The position numbers and the translations under genes were made by a program. The notes below the pieces were generated by a model. It was not told the DNA's origin and ran no database searches. It saw nothing but the letters and a program-made list of their open reading frames with translations. From Hymenobacter mucosus (GTDB taxonomy: Bacteria > Bacteroidota > Bacteroidia > Cytophagales > Hymenobacteraceae), in NCBI RefSeq assembly GCF_900188255.1, contig NZ_FZNS01000013.1, positions 49,601 through 113,600 of the forward strand: DNA of 64,000 nt, written 5' to 3'. This document shows positions 1 through 8,911 of this stretch, one piece after another (position 1 is the first letter of the stretch; each line of letters starts with the position of its first letter).

Positions 1-129
1 AAAGCGCCGTTTCTCCGCCGCCGGCCGCACCACCGGAAAGGCGGGGGCTGCACTAGCGAAGGAGTACTGCTTGAAAAATACGCTGGCGGTAAGCAGGGAA
101 ACACCCTGGACGAAGGATCTGCGGTTCAT
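1..129 (-). CDS. Start of a Tat-exported protein, probable GH125 exo-alpha-1,6-mannosidase (cut by window edge)
   Basis: Only the first 43 codons are in the window; the reading frame is open to base 1. The N-terminus carries a twin-arginine motif (NRRSFVQG), then a hydrophobic stretch and an Ala-rich cleavage region, so export by the Tat route is likely. The following text, FPVVRPAAEKRRF, resembles the opening of mature GH125 proteins, which remove alpha-1,6-linked mannose. The gene lies 97 bp downstream of the GH92 gene on the same strand and would be the last visible member of the SusC-SusD-peptidase-GH92 operon. GH92 with GH125 is a common pairing in mannan loci. The export signal is seen directly; the GH125 call rests on a short motif and context. 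A Tat-exported oxidoreductase is the main alternative. Confidence 0.5.
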   Translation of the reverse strand, partial: MNRRSFVQGVSLLTASVFFKQYSFASAAPAFPVVRPAAEKRRF

Positions 130-226
130 GCGGTGGGTAGGATGGAGGTGGGAGGCACTACGCGGCTGCCTGGGCGGCCCAGCCACCCCGGTAGGTGACC
201 AGTGCCCCGAGCAGCCGCGCGGCGGG

Positions 227-2518
227 TTACTTGGCTTTCGACACGGAGAAGGGAGCGGCATCGGCTTTGGTACCGCGGCTCTTGTTGGGCGTCGCGCTCA
301 TATCAAAGTCGAGGGTAGCGCCTTTCAGCAGTTCCTCATGGCTGAGGTAGTTCTTATCGTATGTCTGGCCGTTCATCGTCAGCTGGTTCACGTAGCGGTT
401 CTCGCTGGAGTTGTTGCTGGCATTGAGCACGATGTCCTTGCCCGAGGGTAAGTGCAAGGTAGCCTTGGGGAAGAGGGGCGCACCCAGCACGTACTGGTCG
501 GTGCCAGGGCAGACGGGGTAGAAACCCAGCGCCGAGAAAACGTACCACGCCGACGTCTGGCCGTTGTCTTCGTCGCCGCAGTAGCCGTCGGAAGTAGGTA
601 AGTACATGCGGTTCATTACCTCGCGCACCCAGTACTGCGTTTTCCAGGGCTGTCCGGCGTAGTTATACAGGTAAGGCATGTGCTGAATAGGCTGGTTGCC
701 GTGGGCGTAGTTGCCCATGTTGGCAATCTGCATCTCCCGGATTTCGTGGATTACCTGCCCGTAATAGGAGTCGTCGAACACGGGGGGCAGGGTAAAGACG
801 GTGTCTAGCTGGGCCACAAACTTCTCCTTACCACCCATCAAATCCACTAGTCCCTGCACATCATGAAACACCGACCAGGTGTAGTGCCAGCTGTTGCCTT
901 CGGTGAAGGCGTCGCCCCACTTGAAAGGGTTAAAGGGTTTTTGGAAGGTGCCATCCTGGTTTTTGCCTCGCATCAGGCCCGTTTCTTTATCGAACAGGTT
1001 GCGGTAGTTCTGGCTGCGCTTGGCGTACAGGTTGATTTCCTTTTTGGGCCGCTTCAGCGCTTTCGCCAATTGGTAGATGGTAAAATCATCGTAGGCGTAC
1101 TCCAGGGTGCGGGCCGCGTTTTCGTTGATCTTTACGTCGTAGGGCACGTAGCCCAGCTTGTTGTAGTACTCTACTCCCGCGCGCCCCACGGCCGACATTG
1201 GCCCGGCGTTATTGGCGCCGTGGGTCAGGGCTTCGTACAGCACGTTCATGTCCTGGCCCCGAATTCCTTTTAGGTAGGCATCAGCTACCACCGAGGCGGA
1301 GTTGTTGCCCACCATCACGTTGCGCAAACCGGGGCTAGCCCATTCTGGGAGCCAGCCTCCTTCCTTATAATCATTGGCTAGGCCCTGCTGAATCTCGGTG
1401 TTTACATCGGGGTAGAGCAGGTTGAGGAAGGGAAACAGGGCCCGAAAGGTGTCCCAGAAGCCAGTATCGGTGTACATGTAGCCCGGCAGCACTTCCCCGT
1501 TGAAGGGGCTGTAGTGCATCACCTTGCCCGTAGCGTCTAGCTCATACAGCTTGCGCGGAAACAGCAAGGAGCGGTAGAGGCAGGAGTAGAACGTGCGGCG
1601 CTGGTCAGGTGTGCCGCCCTCAATGTCGATGCGACCGAGGGCCTTGTTCCAGGCCGTGCGTCCTTGCTGGCGGATGGCGTCGAAGTTGTTGGTGCCAATT
1701 TCGCGCAGGTTCAGCTCGGCCTGCTCGGGGCTGATAAACGAGGAGGCAACCCGGGCATTTACCTGTTCCCCTTTGCGCGTTTTGAAGCCTACTACGGCGC
1801 CGGCGTGATTGGCCGTCACTTCCATCACCCCACTTGCCAGCTTCTTATCCTGGTAGAGGGCCGTGCTGGTAAAGTCGTGGTCGAACTCCAGCACAAAGAA
1901 ATTCTTGAAGTTTTTGGGTACGCCGCCGCTGTTGCGGGTGGTGTAGCCAATGATTTTGCGCTGCTCTGGCAGCACCTTTACGTAAGAGCCCTTATCTAGC
2001 GCGTCGAGCACTACGTAGGCGCTATCCGTCTTGGGGAAGGTGAAGCGGAAACGGGCGGCACGCTCCGTAGGCGCAATTTCCGTTACCACGTCGTGGTCGG
2101 CCAGGTACACGCGGTAGTAGTTGGGCTCGGCTACTTCGGCCTTGTGCGAAAACCAGCTGGCCCGTTCATCCTCATCAAACACGCGCTTGCCGGTGATAGG
2201 CATGAGAGCAAATTGCCCGTAGTCGTTCATCCAGGGTGAGGGCTGGTGCGTTTGCTTGAAGCCTCGCATCTTGTCGGCCGAGTACTGGTAGGCCCAGCCG
2301 TTGCCCATCTTGCCAGTCTGCGGCATCCAGAAGTTCATGCCCCAGGGCAGGGCTACCGCAGGGTAGGTATTGCCGTTGGAGAGGCTAGGCTTAGAGTCAG
2401 TGCCAATCAGCGGGTTTACCCACTGCACGGGGTCTTGGGTGGTGGTTGCTACTTGCGCCGGGGCTAGAGGGGCCGCCAGCAGAAAAAGAGCTGCAAGCGC
2501 GGGAAGACGTTTAGACAT
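227..2518 (-). CDS. GH92 alpha-mannosidase, secreted
   Basis: Exo-acting, calcium-dependent alpha-mannosidase that trims alpha-1,2/1,3-linked mannose from mannan or N-glycans in the periplasm or at the cell surface. The Met at 2518 is preferred over an upstream in-frame Met at 2554 because it begins a clean signal peptide (MSKRLPALAALFLLAAPLAPAQ region). Mature sequence opens with WVNPLIGTDSKPSLSNGNTYP, the usual GH92 start of the N-terminal beta-sandwich domain. The (alpha/alpha)6 catalytic domain follows, with the family signature GDEDNGQTSAWY about 115 residues from the C-terminus and HGNQPIQHMPYLY before it. Length (763 aa) is normal for the family. It follows the peptidase gene and precedes the GH125-like gene on the same strand. 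Exact linkage preference cannot be read from sequence. Confidence 0.93.
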   Translation of the reverse strand: MSKRLPALAALFLLAAPLAPAQVATTTQDPVQWVNPLIGTDSKPSLSNGNTYPAVALPWGMNFWMPQTGKMGNGWAYQYSADKMRGFKQTHQPSPWMNDYGQFALMPITGKRVFDEDERASWFSHKAEVAEPNYYRVYLADHDVVTEIAPTERAARFRFTFPKTDSAYVVLDALDKGSYVKVLPEQRKIIGYTTRNSGGVPKNFKNFFVLEFDHDFTSTALYQDKKLASGVMEVTANHAGAVVGFKTRKGEQVNARVASSFISPEQAELNLREIGTNNFDAIRQQGRTAWNKALGRIDIEGGTPDQRRTFYSCLYRSLLFPRKLYELDATGKVMHYSPFNGEVLPGYMYTDTGFWDTFRALFPFLNLLYPDVNTEIQQGLANDYKEGGWLPEWASPGLRNVMVGNNSASVVADAYLKGIRGQDMNVLYEALTHGANNAGPMSAVGRAGVEYYNKLGYVPYDVKINENAARTLEYAYDDFTIYQLAKALKRPKKEINLYAKRSQNYRNLFDKETGLMRGKNQDGTFQKPFNPFKWGDAFTEGNSWHYTWSVFHDVQGLVDLMGGKEKFVAQLDTVFTLPPVFDDSYYGQVIHEIREMQIANMGNYAHGNQPIQHMPYLYNYAGQPWKTQYWVREVMNRMYLPTSDGYCGDEDNGQTSAWYVFSALGFYPVCPGTDQYVLGAPLFPKATLHLPSGKDIVLNASNNSSENRYVNQLTMNGQTYDKNYLSHEELLKGATLDFDMSATPNKSRGTKADAAPFSVSKAK

Positions 2519-2671
2519 TCGGTTGGGAAAGGTGAAGAAACGCAGGGAAAGCAACGCGCAAGGGTGGCGGGTCGGTGGTAAGGATACTACTTGCCGCGGA
2601 ATAGTTAGCGCCTGGTTTTCCAGAAAATGCAGAGCAGCACGGCCGTAGTACCACCCGGCGAGGCGCAGGCC

Positions 2672-3403
2672 CTAGCGGTAGGTGAGTTCCAGGGCCGGAT
2701 TCTCGGCGTAGAGCGTCCAGAGTTCATCCAGGGTCTTGCCAGTTTTTTGCTTCCAGATATCGGGGGTGTAGGTGTGAGCACGCGCCGCCGCATCCAACTC
2801 GTTGATGAGGGTAGAGCGCACGTTCTTTTCCAGCCACACAAAGAACCGGGCCGTAATTCGGTAGCTGTTGGTGTAGCTCTGCCCCGCCTTATAGGCAGGC
2901 AGCACCCACTTCGCCTGTACATTGTTCACCCCGTAAGTGTAGCGGACATAATCGGCAATGCCTTCCGTGAGCCAGCCCACCGAGTTAGGCGGGTAGGCCT
3001 GCACTACGTGCATCACTTCGTGGGTTACTACGTCCAGGTCCTCGGGGTGCTCGCGCAGCCACTTGGGGCTGTAGGTAGCTACGCCGGCGTCGGTGGCGGC
3101 TACGCCCGCGTAGGCCGGGTCAACAATGAAGGTAATCTGCTTGCGCGTTTGCGGGTTGAACCGTTTGGCCTCCAGGGGGTACACCTCGAAAAAGGTAGTA
3201 ATCATCTTTTGCTTCGTGGCAGTGCTGAACGCGGAGTCCTTGGAAATGAAGGTAAGCGTGTAGCCCTTGCGGATAATGGTCTCTTTTTCGTAGAATGTCC
3301 GCTCTGCTGGGCCCAAGGGGGTACTCAGAAAAATATTGCCCCGGTTACCTGCCAACAACGATAGAAGCAAAGCACATAGCGCGAACGGAATACTACTTAG
3401 CAT
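2672..3403 (-). CDS. Basic secretory protein (BSP) family zinc peptidase, secreted
   Basis: Putative metallopeptidase of the plant/bacterial basic secretory protein family (PF04450). The zinc site is visible as HEVMHVVQAYP, followed by GWLTEGIADYVRY, in which the Glu would be a downstream ligand or support residue. The start at 3403 gives a signal peptide (MLSSIPFALCALLLSLLAGN); an upstream in-frame Met at 3502 would add a 33-residue tail that does not look like coding sequence. About 243 aa. It lies between SusD and GH92 in the same leftward operon, and BSP proteins recur in mannan and glycoprotein utilisation loci, where they may open the protein backbone of glycoproteins. Substrate is unknown; that role is inference. 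Confidence 0.82.
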   Translation of the reverse strand: MLSSIPFALCALLLSLLAGNRGNIFLSTPLGPAERTFYEKETIIRKGYTLTFISKDSAFSTATKQKMITTFFEVYPLEAKRFNPQTRKQITFIVDPAYAGVAATDAGVATYSPKWLREHPEDLDVVTHEVMHVVQAYPPNSVGWLTEGIADYVRYTYGVNNVQAKWVLPAYKAGQSYTNSYRITARFFVWLEKNVRSTLINELDAAARAHTYTPDIWKQKTGKTLDELWTLYAENPALELTYR

Positions 3404-3536
3404 GGGCCGGTTATGGGTGCAGTAAAAAAGAGGGTATTGCGTATCAGAAGCGCTGCAAGCTAATGACTTGCGTTGTGCAACACGGTAGATACTACCGAGC
3501 ACTTATTTGAGGTGAATAAGCACCCGGTAGTAAAAC

Positions 3537-3611
3537 GCCAGGCCAGGGGAATCCTGCAATCGGTAGTAATTCCCAGAACTACCGCTCACCGGCCTCAAGC
3601 CTTGGCCTGGC
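3537..3611 (-). repeat. Nested inverted repeats in the SusD-peptidase gap
   Basis: The 217-bp gap between SusD and the peptidase gene can fold into a branched structure. An outer pair (GCCAGGCCAGGG at 3537-3548 with CCTTGGCCTGGC at 3600-3611, one mismatch) encloses a perfect 7-bp hairpin (CGGTAGT at 3561-3567 with ACTACCG at 3578-3584). No T-tract follows, so a simple intrinsic terminator is unlikely. A processing or attenuation element that lowers expression of the downstream enzymes relative to SusCD is plausible but unproven. Confidence 0.4.
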
Positions 3612-3620
3612 ATTACCATA

Positions 3621-5156
3621 TTACCACCCAGGATTCTGGGTTAGCTTCTTGTTATTGTTGATTTCGGCCGAAGGAATGCCCCACAGCAAGTATTTCTCCT
3701 GGAAGGCGGGGCCTACCTCGCCCTTGAAGCCGACTACGTCCACAAAGCGGTTGTTGACCACGTCGTACGCTTTGCGCGTGCGCTGCATGTCAAAGTAGGC
3801 CTTGTTCTCGTAGGCTAGCTCGTGGTACCGCTCGCGCCACACGGCCTCGCGGAACTGGTCCTTGCTCAGGCCGCTCAGTTCCGGAAGCATAGCCCGCCGC
3901 CGAATGGCATTAATCTGCTCGTAGGCTTTGGGCGTGGCGGCGCTGGCTTCGTTGATGGCCTCGGCGTAAATCAGCATCACCTCGGGCATGCGCAGCAGCG
4001 TCCAGTTCTCGTCCGATTGCCCATTGCCCGTGGCGCTTTCCACGTGAAAGTACTTGTACAGGGCCTGCGTTTTGAAGTCGACGATCTGGTTGGGGTTCTT
4101 GCTGGATGGGTAGCTAGAAAAGAAAAACTGACGCTCTTTGGCGCGCAGGTCGCCGGGCTCGTAGCTCGCGTAGAAGGCGGGCGTGGGTACCACCGAACCG
4201 TACTCGTCGTTGTACTTCGAGATGCCCACGAAGTAGGGAATCACGTAGTGGCTGATCTGGTTGGTGGCAATACCAAAGGCATACTGAGCCTGCAAAATCA
4301 GCTCGCCCTGGTTTTTGCCGGCATTGTTGTGCAGGTTGATGTACACCGCCGAGTCCACCTTGGTTTTTACCGTCTTCGTAACAAAGAGCGGGTAGCTGTT
4401 GGCGTCAATTACCTCGGCGGCCTTGTCGGCGGCTTTCTGATAATTTGCCTGAATACGCAGGGGGTAGCCCGCGGTGGTCAGGTACACGCTGGCCAGCAAG
4501 GACTTTACCGCGCCGGTAGAAATGCGCCCGGTGCGGTCTACAGCGGGTAGACCAGCCGCTTCGGCCGTTTGCAGGTCACTGATGATGAGGTCATACACCT
4601 CGGCCTGGGGGTCGCGCTCCGGGTATAGGTCGGGGCTGGAGGCATCAATAGGCAAGGTCAGTAAGGGCACATCTCCGTACAAGCGCACCAAGTGGTAATA
4701 CAGAAAGGCCCGAATAAAGTAGGCCTCGCCCAGCAACGACTTCTTCCTGGCCTCATCCATCTCAATGGCCGGAATGCGGGCAATGGCCAGGTTGGCCGCC
4801 CCAATGCCGTTGTAGGCATTGTTCCACACCGATGAAAAGTAGGGGTTGGAAGGATCAATGCTCTGGTTGATAATCTGGTTGTTGTTGAAGCTCTGCCCCA
4901 GCGTCGTTGCGTGCAGGGCCATTAGCTCCACCCCAATCCACACCGATTCGCCGTAGCCGGTTTCGGCGTTCATGATGCGTAGGCGGTTGTACAGACCATC
5001 AATGGCCGACTGCGCTTGGGCCGCCGAAGTGAAGTAGTTTTCTTGGGTGAGGGTAGAGCGGTTATCTTCCTCAAGGAAGTCTTGGCAGCCGGTGGCCGCT
5101 AAGAGCAAGCCTGCGCACAGCGCCGTTTTGGTAAAGTTTCGAAAGGTCGGTAGCAT
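3621..5156 (-). CDS. SusD/RagB-family glycan-binding lipoprotein
   Basis: Surface lipoprotein that captures oligosaccharides and works as a lid on the SusC-type transporter. The N-terminus has a lipoprotein signal peptide ending in LLAATGC, so Cys is the lipid-modified residue; QDFLEEDNRSTLTQENYFTS is the standard start of mature SusD proteins. TPR-like helices (for example SLLGEAYFIRAFLYYHLVRL and AVKSLLASVYLTTAGY) and the C-terminal RagB/SusD domain (ALYKYFHVESATGNG, WTLLRMPEVMLIYAEAINEA) are present. Length 511 aa is typical. It starts 22 bp after the SusC gene, so the two are co-transcribed. By context the ligand is probably a mannose-containing glycan. Confidence 0.94.
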   Translation of the reverse strand: MLPTFRNFTKTALCAGLLLAATGCQDFLEEDNRSTLTQENYFTSAAQAQSAIDGLYNRLRIMNAETGYGESVWIGVELMALHATTLGQSFNNNQIINQSIDPSNPYFSSVWNNAYNGIGAANLAIARIPAIEMDEARKKSLLGEAYFIRAFLYYHLVRLYGDVPLLTLPIDASSPDLYPERDPQAEVYDLIISDLQTAEAAGLPAVDRTGRISTGAVKSLLASVYLTTAGYPLRIQANYQKAADKAAEVIDANSYPLFVTKTVKTKVDSAVYINLHNNAGKNQGELILQAQYAFGIATNQISHYVIPYFVGISKYNDEYGSVVPTPAFYASYEPGDLRAKERQFFFSSYPSSKNPNQIVDFKTQALYKYFHVESATGNGQSDENWTLLRMPEVMLIYAEAINEASAATPKAYEQINAIRRRAMLPELSGLSKDQFREAVWRERYHELAYENKAYFDMQRTRKAYDVVNNRFVDVVGFKGEVGPAFQEKYLLWGIPSAEINNNKKLTQNPGW

Positions 5157-5178
5157 AACAAAGGCAGTGGAGTGGGAA

Positions 5179-8100
5179 TTAGAAGGAGACGTTTAGGCCA
5201 GCCGTAACAGTGCGCGCCTTGGGGTAGTCAAAGAATTGAATACCCTGCGCGAAAGCGTTGGTGTAGGTCGACGTCTCCGGGTCGTACCCTTTGTATTTGG
5301 TCAGCAGGAAGAAGTTCTGGGCCGATACGTACAGGCGCAGGCGGCTCAGCTTGATGGCTTCTAGCGTAGAGGAAGGGAAGGTGTACCCCAGCACCAAGTT
5401 GCGGCCCCGGATGAAAGAGCCATCCTGTACTTTGTATGAGTCAATACGGGAGTCGTAGGAGAGGTAGGAGGGGCGCACCTGCGCAATGCTGGTGTTCTGG
5501 TTATCCGGCGTCCAGGCTTCCGTAACGGCGCGGGTGTAGCTGTTGGCCTGGCCTGTGCGGTCCAGCGCCGAGTGGTGGGTTAGGTCCATCACGTCGTTGC
5601 CGTAAGTAAACTGCAAATCCACCGTCAGGTCCACGTTGAGGTAGCGCAAGGTGTTGCTAAACGTACCGTAGCCAGTAGGAATGCTCTTGCCCAAAATCAC
5701 ACGGTCTCTGTCGTTTATCTGGCCGTCGTTGTTTTGGTCCTTGAACTTCAAGTCGCCGGGCAGGCGGTTGTAGCGCCGGGCTTCATCGGCCTCGGCCGAG
5801 CTCCATGTACCCTCACGCTCCAATCCGAAAAGGGAGCCTACGGGCTGGCCCACGCGCAGCACGTTGGTTTCGTTGAGGAAGTTGGGGCCGGGGAAAATGT
5901 CGTCGTTTGCCGAGCCGAGGGCTAGCACTCGGTTCTTGAGAAAGGAGATATTGAAGACCGTTGACCAGGTGAAGTTCTTGCTGTCCACGTTCACCGTGTT
6001 CAGCCCCAGTTCCAGCCCCTCGTTGCGGATACCGCCGATGTTGGTAGTGATGCTGCCGTAGCCGCTGGTGCGAGGTACGGGGGCCGCCAGCAGCAAGCGG
6101 TCGGTGTTGCGGCGGTACACATCTGCCTCGAAGGCCACCCGGTTTTGCCACAAGCTCAGGTTCAGGCCCAAGTCGTACTGCATGGCCTCTTCCCACTGCA
6201 AGTCGGGGTTAGCTAAGGTACTAATGGTCGTGCCCGTGGCCCGCACCCCGTTAAAAATGTAACTATTCGTACCCAATCGGGCCTGCGACTGGTAGTTGCC
6301 AATGCTGCTGTTGGCAGTGCGGCCGAAGCCAAAGCGCAGCTTCAGGTCGGAAATAACGGAGTTGTCGCGCAAGAAATCTTCCTGCGAAACGCGCCAAGCC
6401 AATGCCGCCGATGGAGTCTGCACATACTTATTATTGGCCCCAAAGCGAGATGCTCCATCTATGCGGTACGTAGCCGTAAGGAGGTAGCGGTCCTTAAAGC
6501 TATAGTTGGCGCGGCCAAAGAAGGAGAGAAATTGTGCGGCATCGAAGCTAGAGGCAGGCGGCGACGGCGTAGCTCCCGTGCCTAGGTTGTAATAGAGGTA
6601 GGCATTGTCGGGTAGGCCGCGGGTTTCTACCGATTCGGCAAAGTATCGCTCGCGCCGCGTTTCAGTACCAGCTACTAGGTTGATTGAGTGCAGCTCATTG
6701 AACTGCTTGTTGTAGGTCAGGTAGTTCTGCCACTGCAGCAGCTTGTTGTCCACGGCGCTGATGCCGGCCACGTTTTGCGTGCCTCCCCGCAGCTGCACCA
6801 AGTTGCTGCCAAAGGAGGGGTTTAGGGAGGAGGTGATGTTGGCCCCGGCTACGGAACGGAAGTCCAGGCCCGGCATGAATGTGATGTTGAAAAAGGCGTT
6901 GCCGGCAAAGATCTGGTTGCGGTTGATTTGGATATCCTCGCGGGTAAGGGCCACCGGGTTGTCGCCGCCCTCCATATCGGGGTAGTCCTGCCGCTTGCCA
7001 TAGGTACCGTCGGGGTACTGAATGGGCACGATGGGAATCATCTCAATCATCATGCGCGGGACGTTGTTGCCCCCCACGAAGTTGTTGCCGATGCGGTCCT
7101 CAATGTTGGAGTAGTTGACCGTGGCGCCCACTTTCAGCCACTTTTTCACTTGGTTATCTACCACCAAACGGGCCGAATACCGCTTCTGGTAGGTGTTTTT
7201 GATGGTGCCGTTGGCGTTGGTATAGTTTAGAAACAGTCCGTAGGTAGTCTGGTCGCCGCCGCCCGTGAAGCCGAGGTTATGACTTTGGCTTACCGCCGTT
7301 TGGGTAACCTCATCCTGCCAGTCCACGTCGTAGAGCGGGTTCAGCTGGTCGTCGAAGAGCTTGCCCACCAGGGCTCTGCGCTTAATGCGCGGGTCCCGGT
7401 TGGTGTACTTGCCCGCCGCCCAACCAGCGGGGTCGAACTTCTGCACGTTTTGGTAAGCCAAGTCCTCGGCCGCCAGAAACTCTTGGGCGTTGAGTACATC
7501 AAGCTTGCGCGCTATCTTGCTTACACTAAAGAAGTTGTCGTAGCTGATCTGTCCGCCTTTGCGGCCGCGCTTGGTCGTAACGATGATTACTCCGCTGCTC
7601 CCCCGCGACCCGTAGATGGCCGTAGCTGAAGCATCCTTGAGCACCTCAATGCTTTCAATATCGGCTGGGTTGAGAGCCGTAATGCCAGCTTCCCAGAAAA
7701 TGCCATCTACTACATACAGCGGGGTGTTGCCCGCCGTGATGGAGGAATATCCCCGCACGCGGATGGTAGGGCTGCTGCCCGGTTGCCCGGAGTTCAGCGA
7801 CACATCGACGCCCGTAACGCGGCCTTGCAGGCTTTGCGCCACGTTTACCACCGGGCGCTCTAGAATCTCACTGCTTTTCACGCTGCCTACGGCCCCGGTC
7901 ACGTCGGAGCGGCGCTGGGTTCCGTAGCCTACTACCACTACCTCGTCCAGGGCCTTGTTATCTGTTACTAGCTTGATAGTAAGTGTGGTACGACCTTCTA
8001 CGCTGATTTCCTGGGCCACAAAGCCAATGGAGGAAACGACCAAGGTTTCATTGCCCGTGGGCAAGGTCAAGGAGAAGTTGCCTTCAGCGTCAGAACTAGC

Positions 8101-8316
8101 TCCTAATCCACTAGCACCCTTTACAATAATAGTCGCGCCGGGCAAGGGCGCTCCTTTGTCGTCCGTTACGCGGCCCTGCACTGTTACGTCCACGCGGGCC
8201 GCAGTAGCCTTCATATCACTGCGGGCCCAGGCCGGCGTGAGGGGAAGGGCCGTAGCGGAACCCAGAAGGAGCAAGGGGGCACCACGCCAGTTTCGGATAG
8301 CTAGAGAAGTGAGCAT
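5179..8316 (-). CDS. SusC/RagA-family TonB-linked outer membrane transporter
   Basis: Outer membrane beta-barrel that imports oligosaccharides with energy from TonB. After a signal peptide comes a carboxypeptidase-regulatory-like domain (VQGRVTDDKGAPLPGATIIV to about residue 125), a TonB-box-like segment (ALDEVVVVGYGTQRRSDVTG), the plug domain (VAQSLQGRVTGVDVSLNSG, YGSRGSSGVIIVTTKRG) and then the barrel. It ends in aromatic Phe (AGLNVSF), as barrel proteins do. Length 1045 aa is usual. It is the first gene of the leftward mannan operon. A 16-bp palindrome at 8424-8439, about 110 bp upstream, is the likely binding site of the LacI regulator encoded nearby. Confidence 0.95.
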   Translation of the reverse strand: MLTSLAIRNWRGAPLLLLGSATALPLTPAWARSDMKATAARVDVTVQGRVTDDKGAPLPGATIIVKGASGLGASSDAEGNFSLTLPTGNETLVVSSIGFVAQEISVEGRTTLTIKLVTDNKALDEVVVVGYGTQRRSDVTGAVGSVKSSEILERPVVNVAQSLQGRVTGVDVSLNSGQPGSSPTIRVRGYSSITAGNTPLYVVDGIFWEAGITALNPADIESIEVLKDASATAIYGSRGSSGVIIVTTKRGRKGGQISYDNFFSVSKIARKLDVLNAQEFLAAEDLAYQNVQKFDPAGWAAGKYTNRDPRIKRRALVGKLFDDQLNPLYDVDWQDEVTQTAVSQSHNLGFTGGGDQTTYGLFLNYTNANGTIKNTYQKRYSARLVVDNQVKKWLKVGATVNYSNIEDRIGNNFVGGNNVPRMMIEMIPIVPIQYPDGTYGKRQDYPDMEGGDNPVALTREDIQINRNQIFAGNAFFNITFMPGLDFRSVAGANITSSLNPSFGSNLVQLRGGTQNVAGISAVDNKLLQWQNYLTYNKQFNELHSINLVAGTETRRERYFAESVETRGLPDNAYLYYNLGTGATPSPPASSFDAAQFLSFFGRANYSFKDRYLLTATYRIDGASRFGANNKYVQTPSAALAWRVSQEDFLRDNSVISDLKLRFGFGRTANSSIGNYQSQARLGTNSYIFNGVRATGTTISTLANPDLQWEEAMQYDLGLNLSLWQNRVAFEADVYRRNTDRLLLAAPVPRTSGYGSITTNIGGIRNEGLELGLNTVNVDSKNFTWSTVFNISFLKNRVLALGSANDDIFPGPNFLNETNVLRVGQPVGSLFGLEREGTWSSAEADEARRYNRLPGDLKFKDQNNDGQINDRDRVILGKSIPTGYGTFSNTLRYLNVDLTVDLQFTYGNDVMDLTHHSALDRTGQANSYTRAVTEAWTPDNQNTSIAQVRPSYLSYDSRIDSYKVQDGSFIRGRNLVLGYTFPSSTLEAIKLSRLRLYVSAQNFFLLTKYKGYDPETSTYTNAFAQGIQFFDYPKARTVTAGLNVSF

Positions 8317-8423
8317 AGGGATGAGATTGTGGGATGAAAAACATGTAGCCGCAGGGAGGCGGGTGGGAAGTGCAGGAAGGAAACCGCGTAGTAGAATAGA
8401 TTGACCTAAAGGGATAATAGTTA

Positions 8424-8439
8424 GATTAAACGTTTTAGC
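8424..8439. promoter_or_regulatory. Putative LacI-family operator upstream of SusC
   Basis: Imperfect palindrome GATTAAACGTTTTAGC with the central CG that is typical of LacI/GalR operators. It matches the sites at 8759 and 17665 at most positions (shared core TAAAN2TTTTAGC). It lies 108 bp upstream of the SusC start codon. Confidence 0.6.
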
Positions 8440-8758
8440 ATACAGGTATACTAAGGATGGCTCGTGGAAAAATAAACCATGAGGAAAAGCAGAAAAAACA
8501 CAAGGGTACTACACGCTGAGAGGGAAGCAGACCAACCTAGTAGCAGAGCTATTTTGTGAGTAAAATTCTGTATTAGAGAAGTTTACTAAATAGACCACCA
8601 TTGTCAAACGCACAGATGCTGGCAACGAAATCAAGTTAAACACACGAAAATCCTTCGTGGCTAACTGCGAAAAAATCTGCCTCCTGATAGGTAAGCAGAC
8701 CTTGATGAGGGCGTATCTGGCGAAAAGATGAAGGATTTATCTTGATAAACCAAAGTTT

Positions 8759-8787
8759 GCTTAAACATTTTAGCATATTTGCTAAAA
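8759..8787. promoter_or_regulatory. Putative LacI-family operator upstream of GH92
   Basis: GCTTAAACATTTTAGC at 8759-8774 matches the operators at 8424 and 17665. Its right half also pairs with a further GCTAAAA at 8781-8787 (TTTTAGC, 6-nt gap, GCTAAAA), giving an extended inverted repeat that could hold a second dimer. It lies 125-155 bp before the preferred GH92 start. Confidence 0.6.
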
Positions 8788-8911
8788 CGCGCTGCCTGTC
8801 GCCCTTCGTTTTACGGGCCTTTCCTGGGTGCCTTCACCCACAGAGGTACATGTATCGGAGCACTTCTGCTCCCGCCTGCCGAGTCCCATCCATTCCTTCT
8901 TTTACCTTCTT

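Larger units (their letters stand above)
8317..8911. promoter_or_regulatory. Divergent control region of the mannan locus
   Basis: About 595 bp separate the leftward SusC gene from the rightward GH92 gene. It is clearly more AT-rich than the flanking genes and has no credible gene. It holds two copies of a GCTWAAACNTTTTAGC-like palindrome, one near each divergent gene (annotated separately). I could not find a convincing TTG-N19-TANNTTTG promoter in either direction. Confidence 0.7.

Noticed and set aside
2627..3364. 245-codon plus-strand frame opposite the BSP peptidase
   Set aside because: The minus-strand frame has a signal peptide and zinc motif; this one has no recognisable features.
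3822..4550. 242-codon plus-strand frame opposite SusD
   Set aside because: Antisense shadow caused by GC-rich codon use in the SusD gene.
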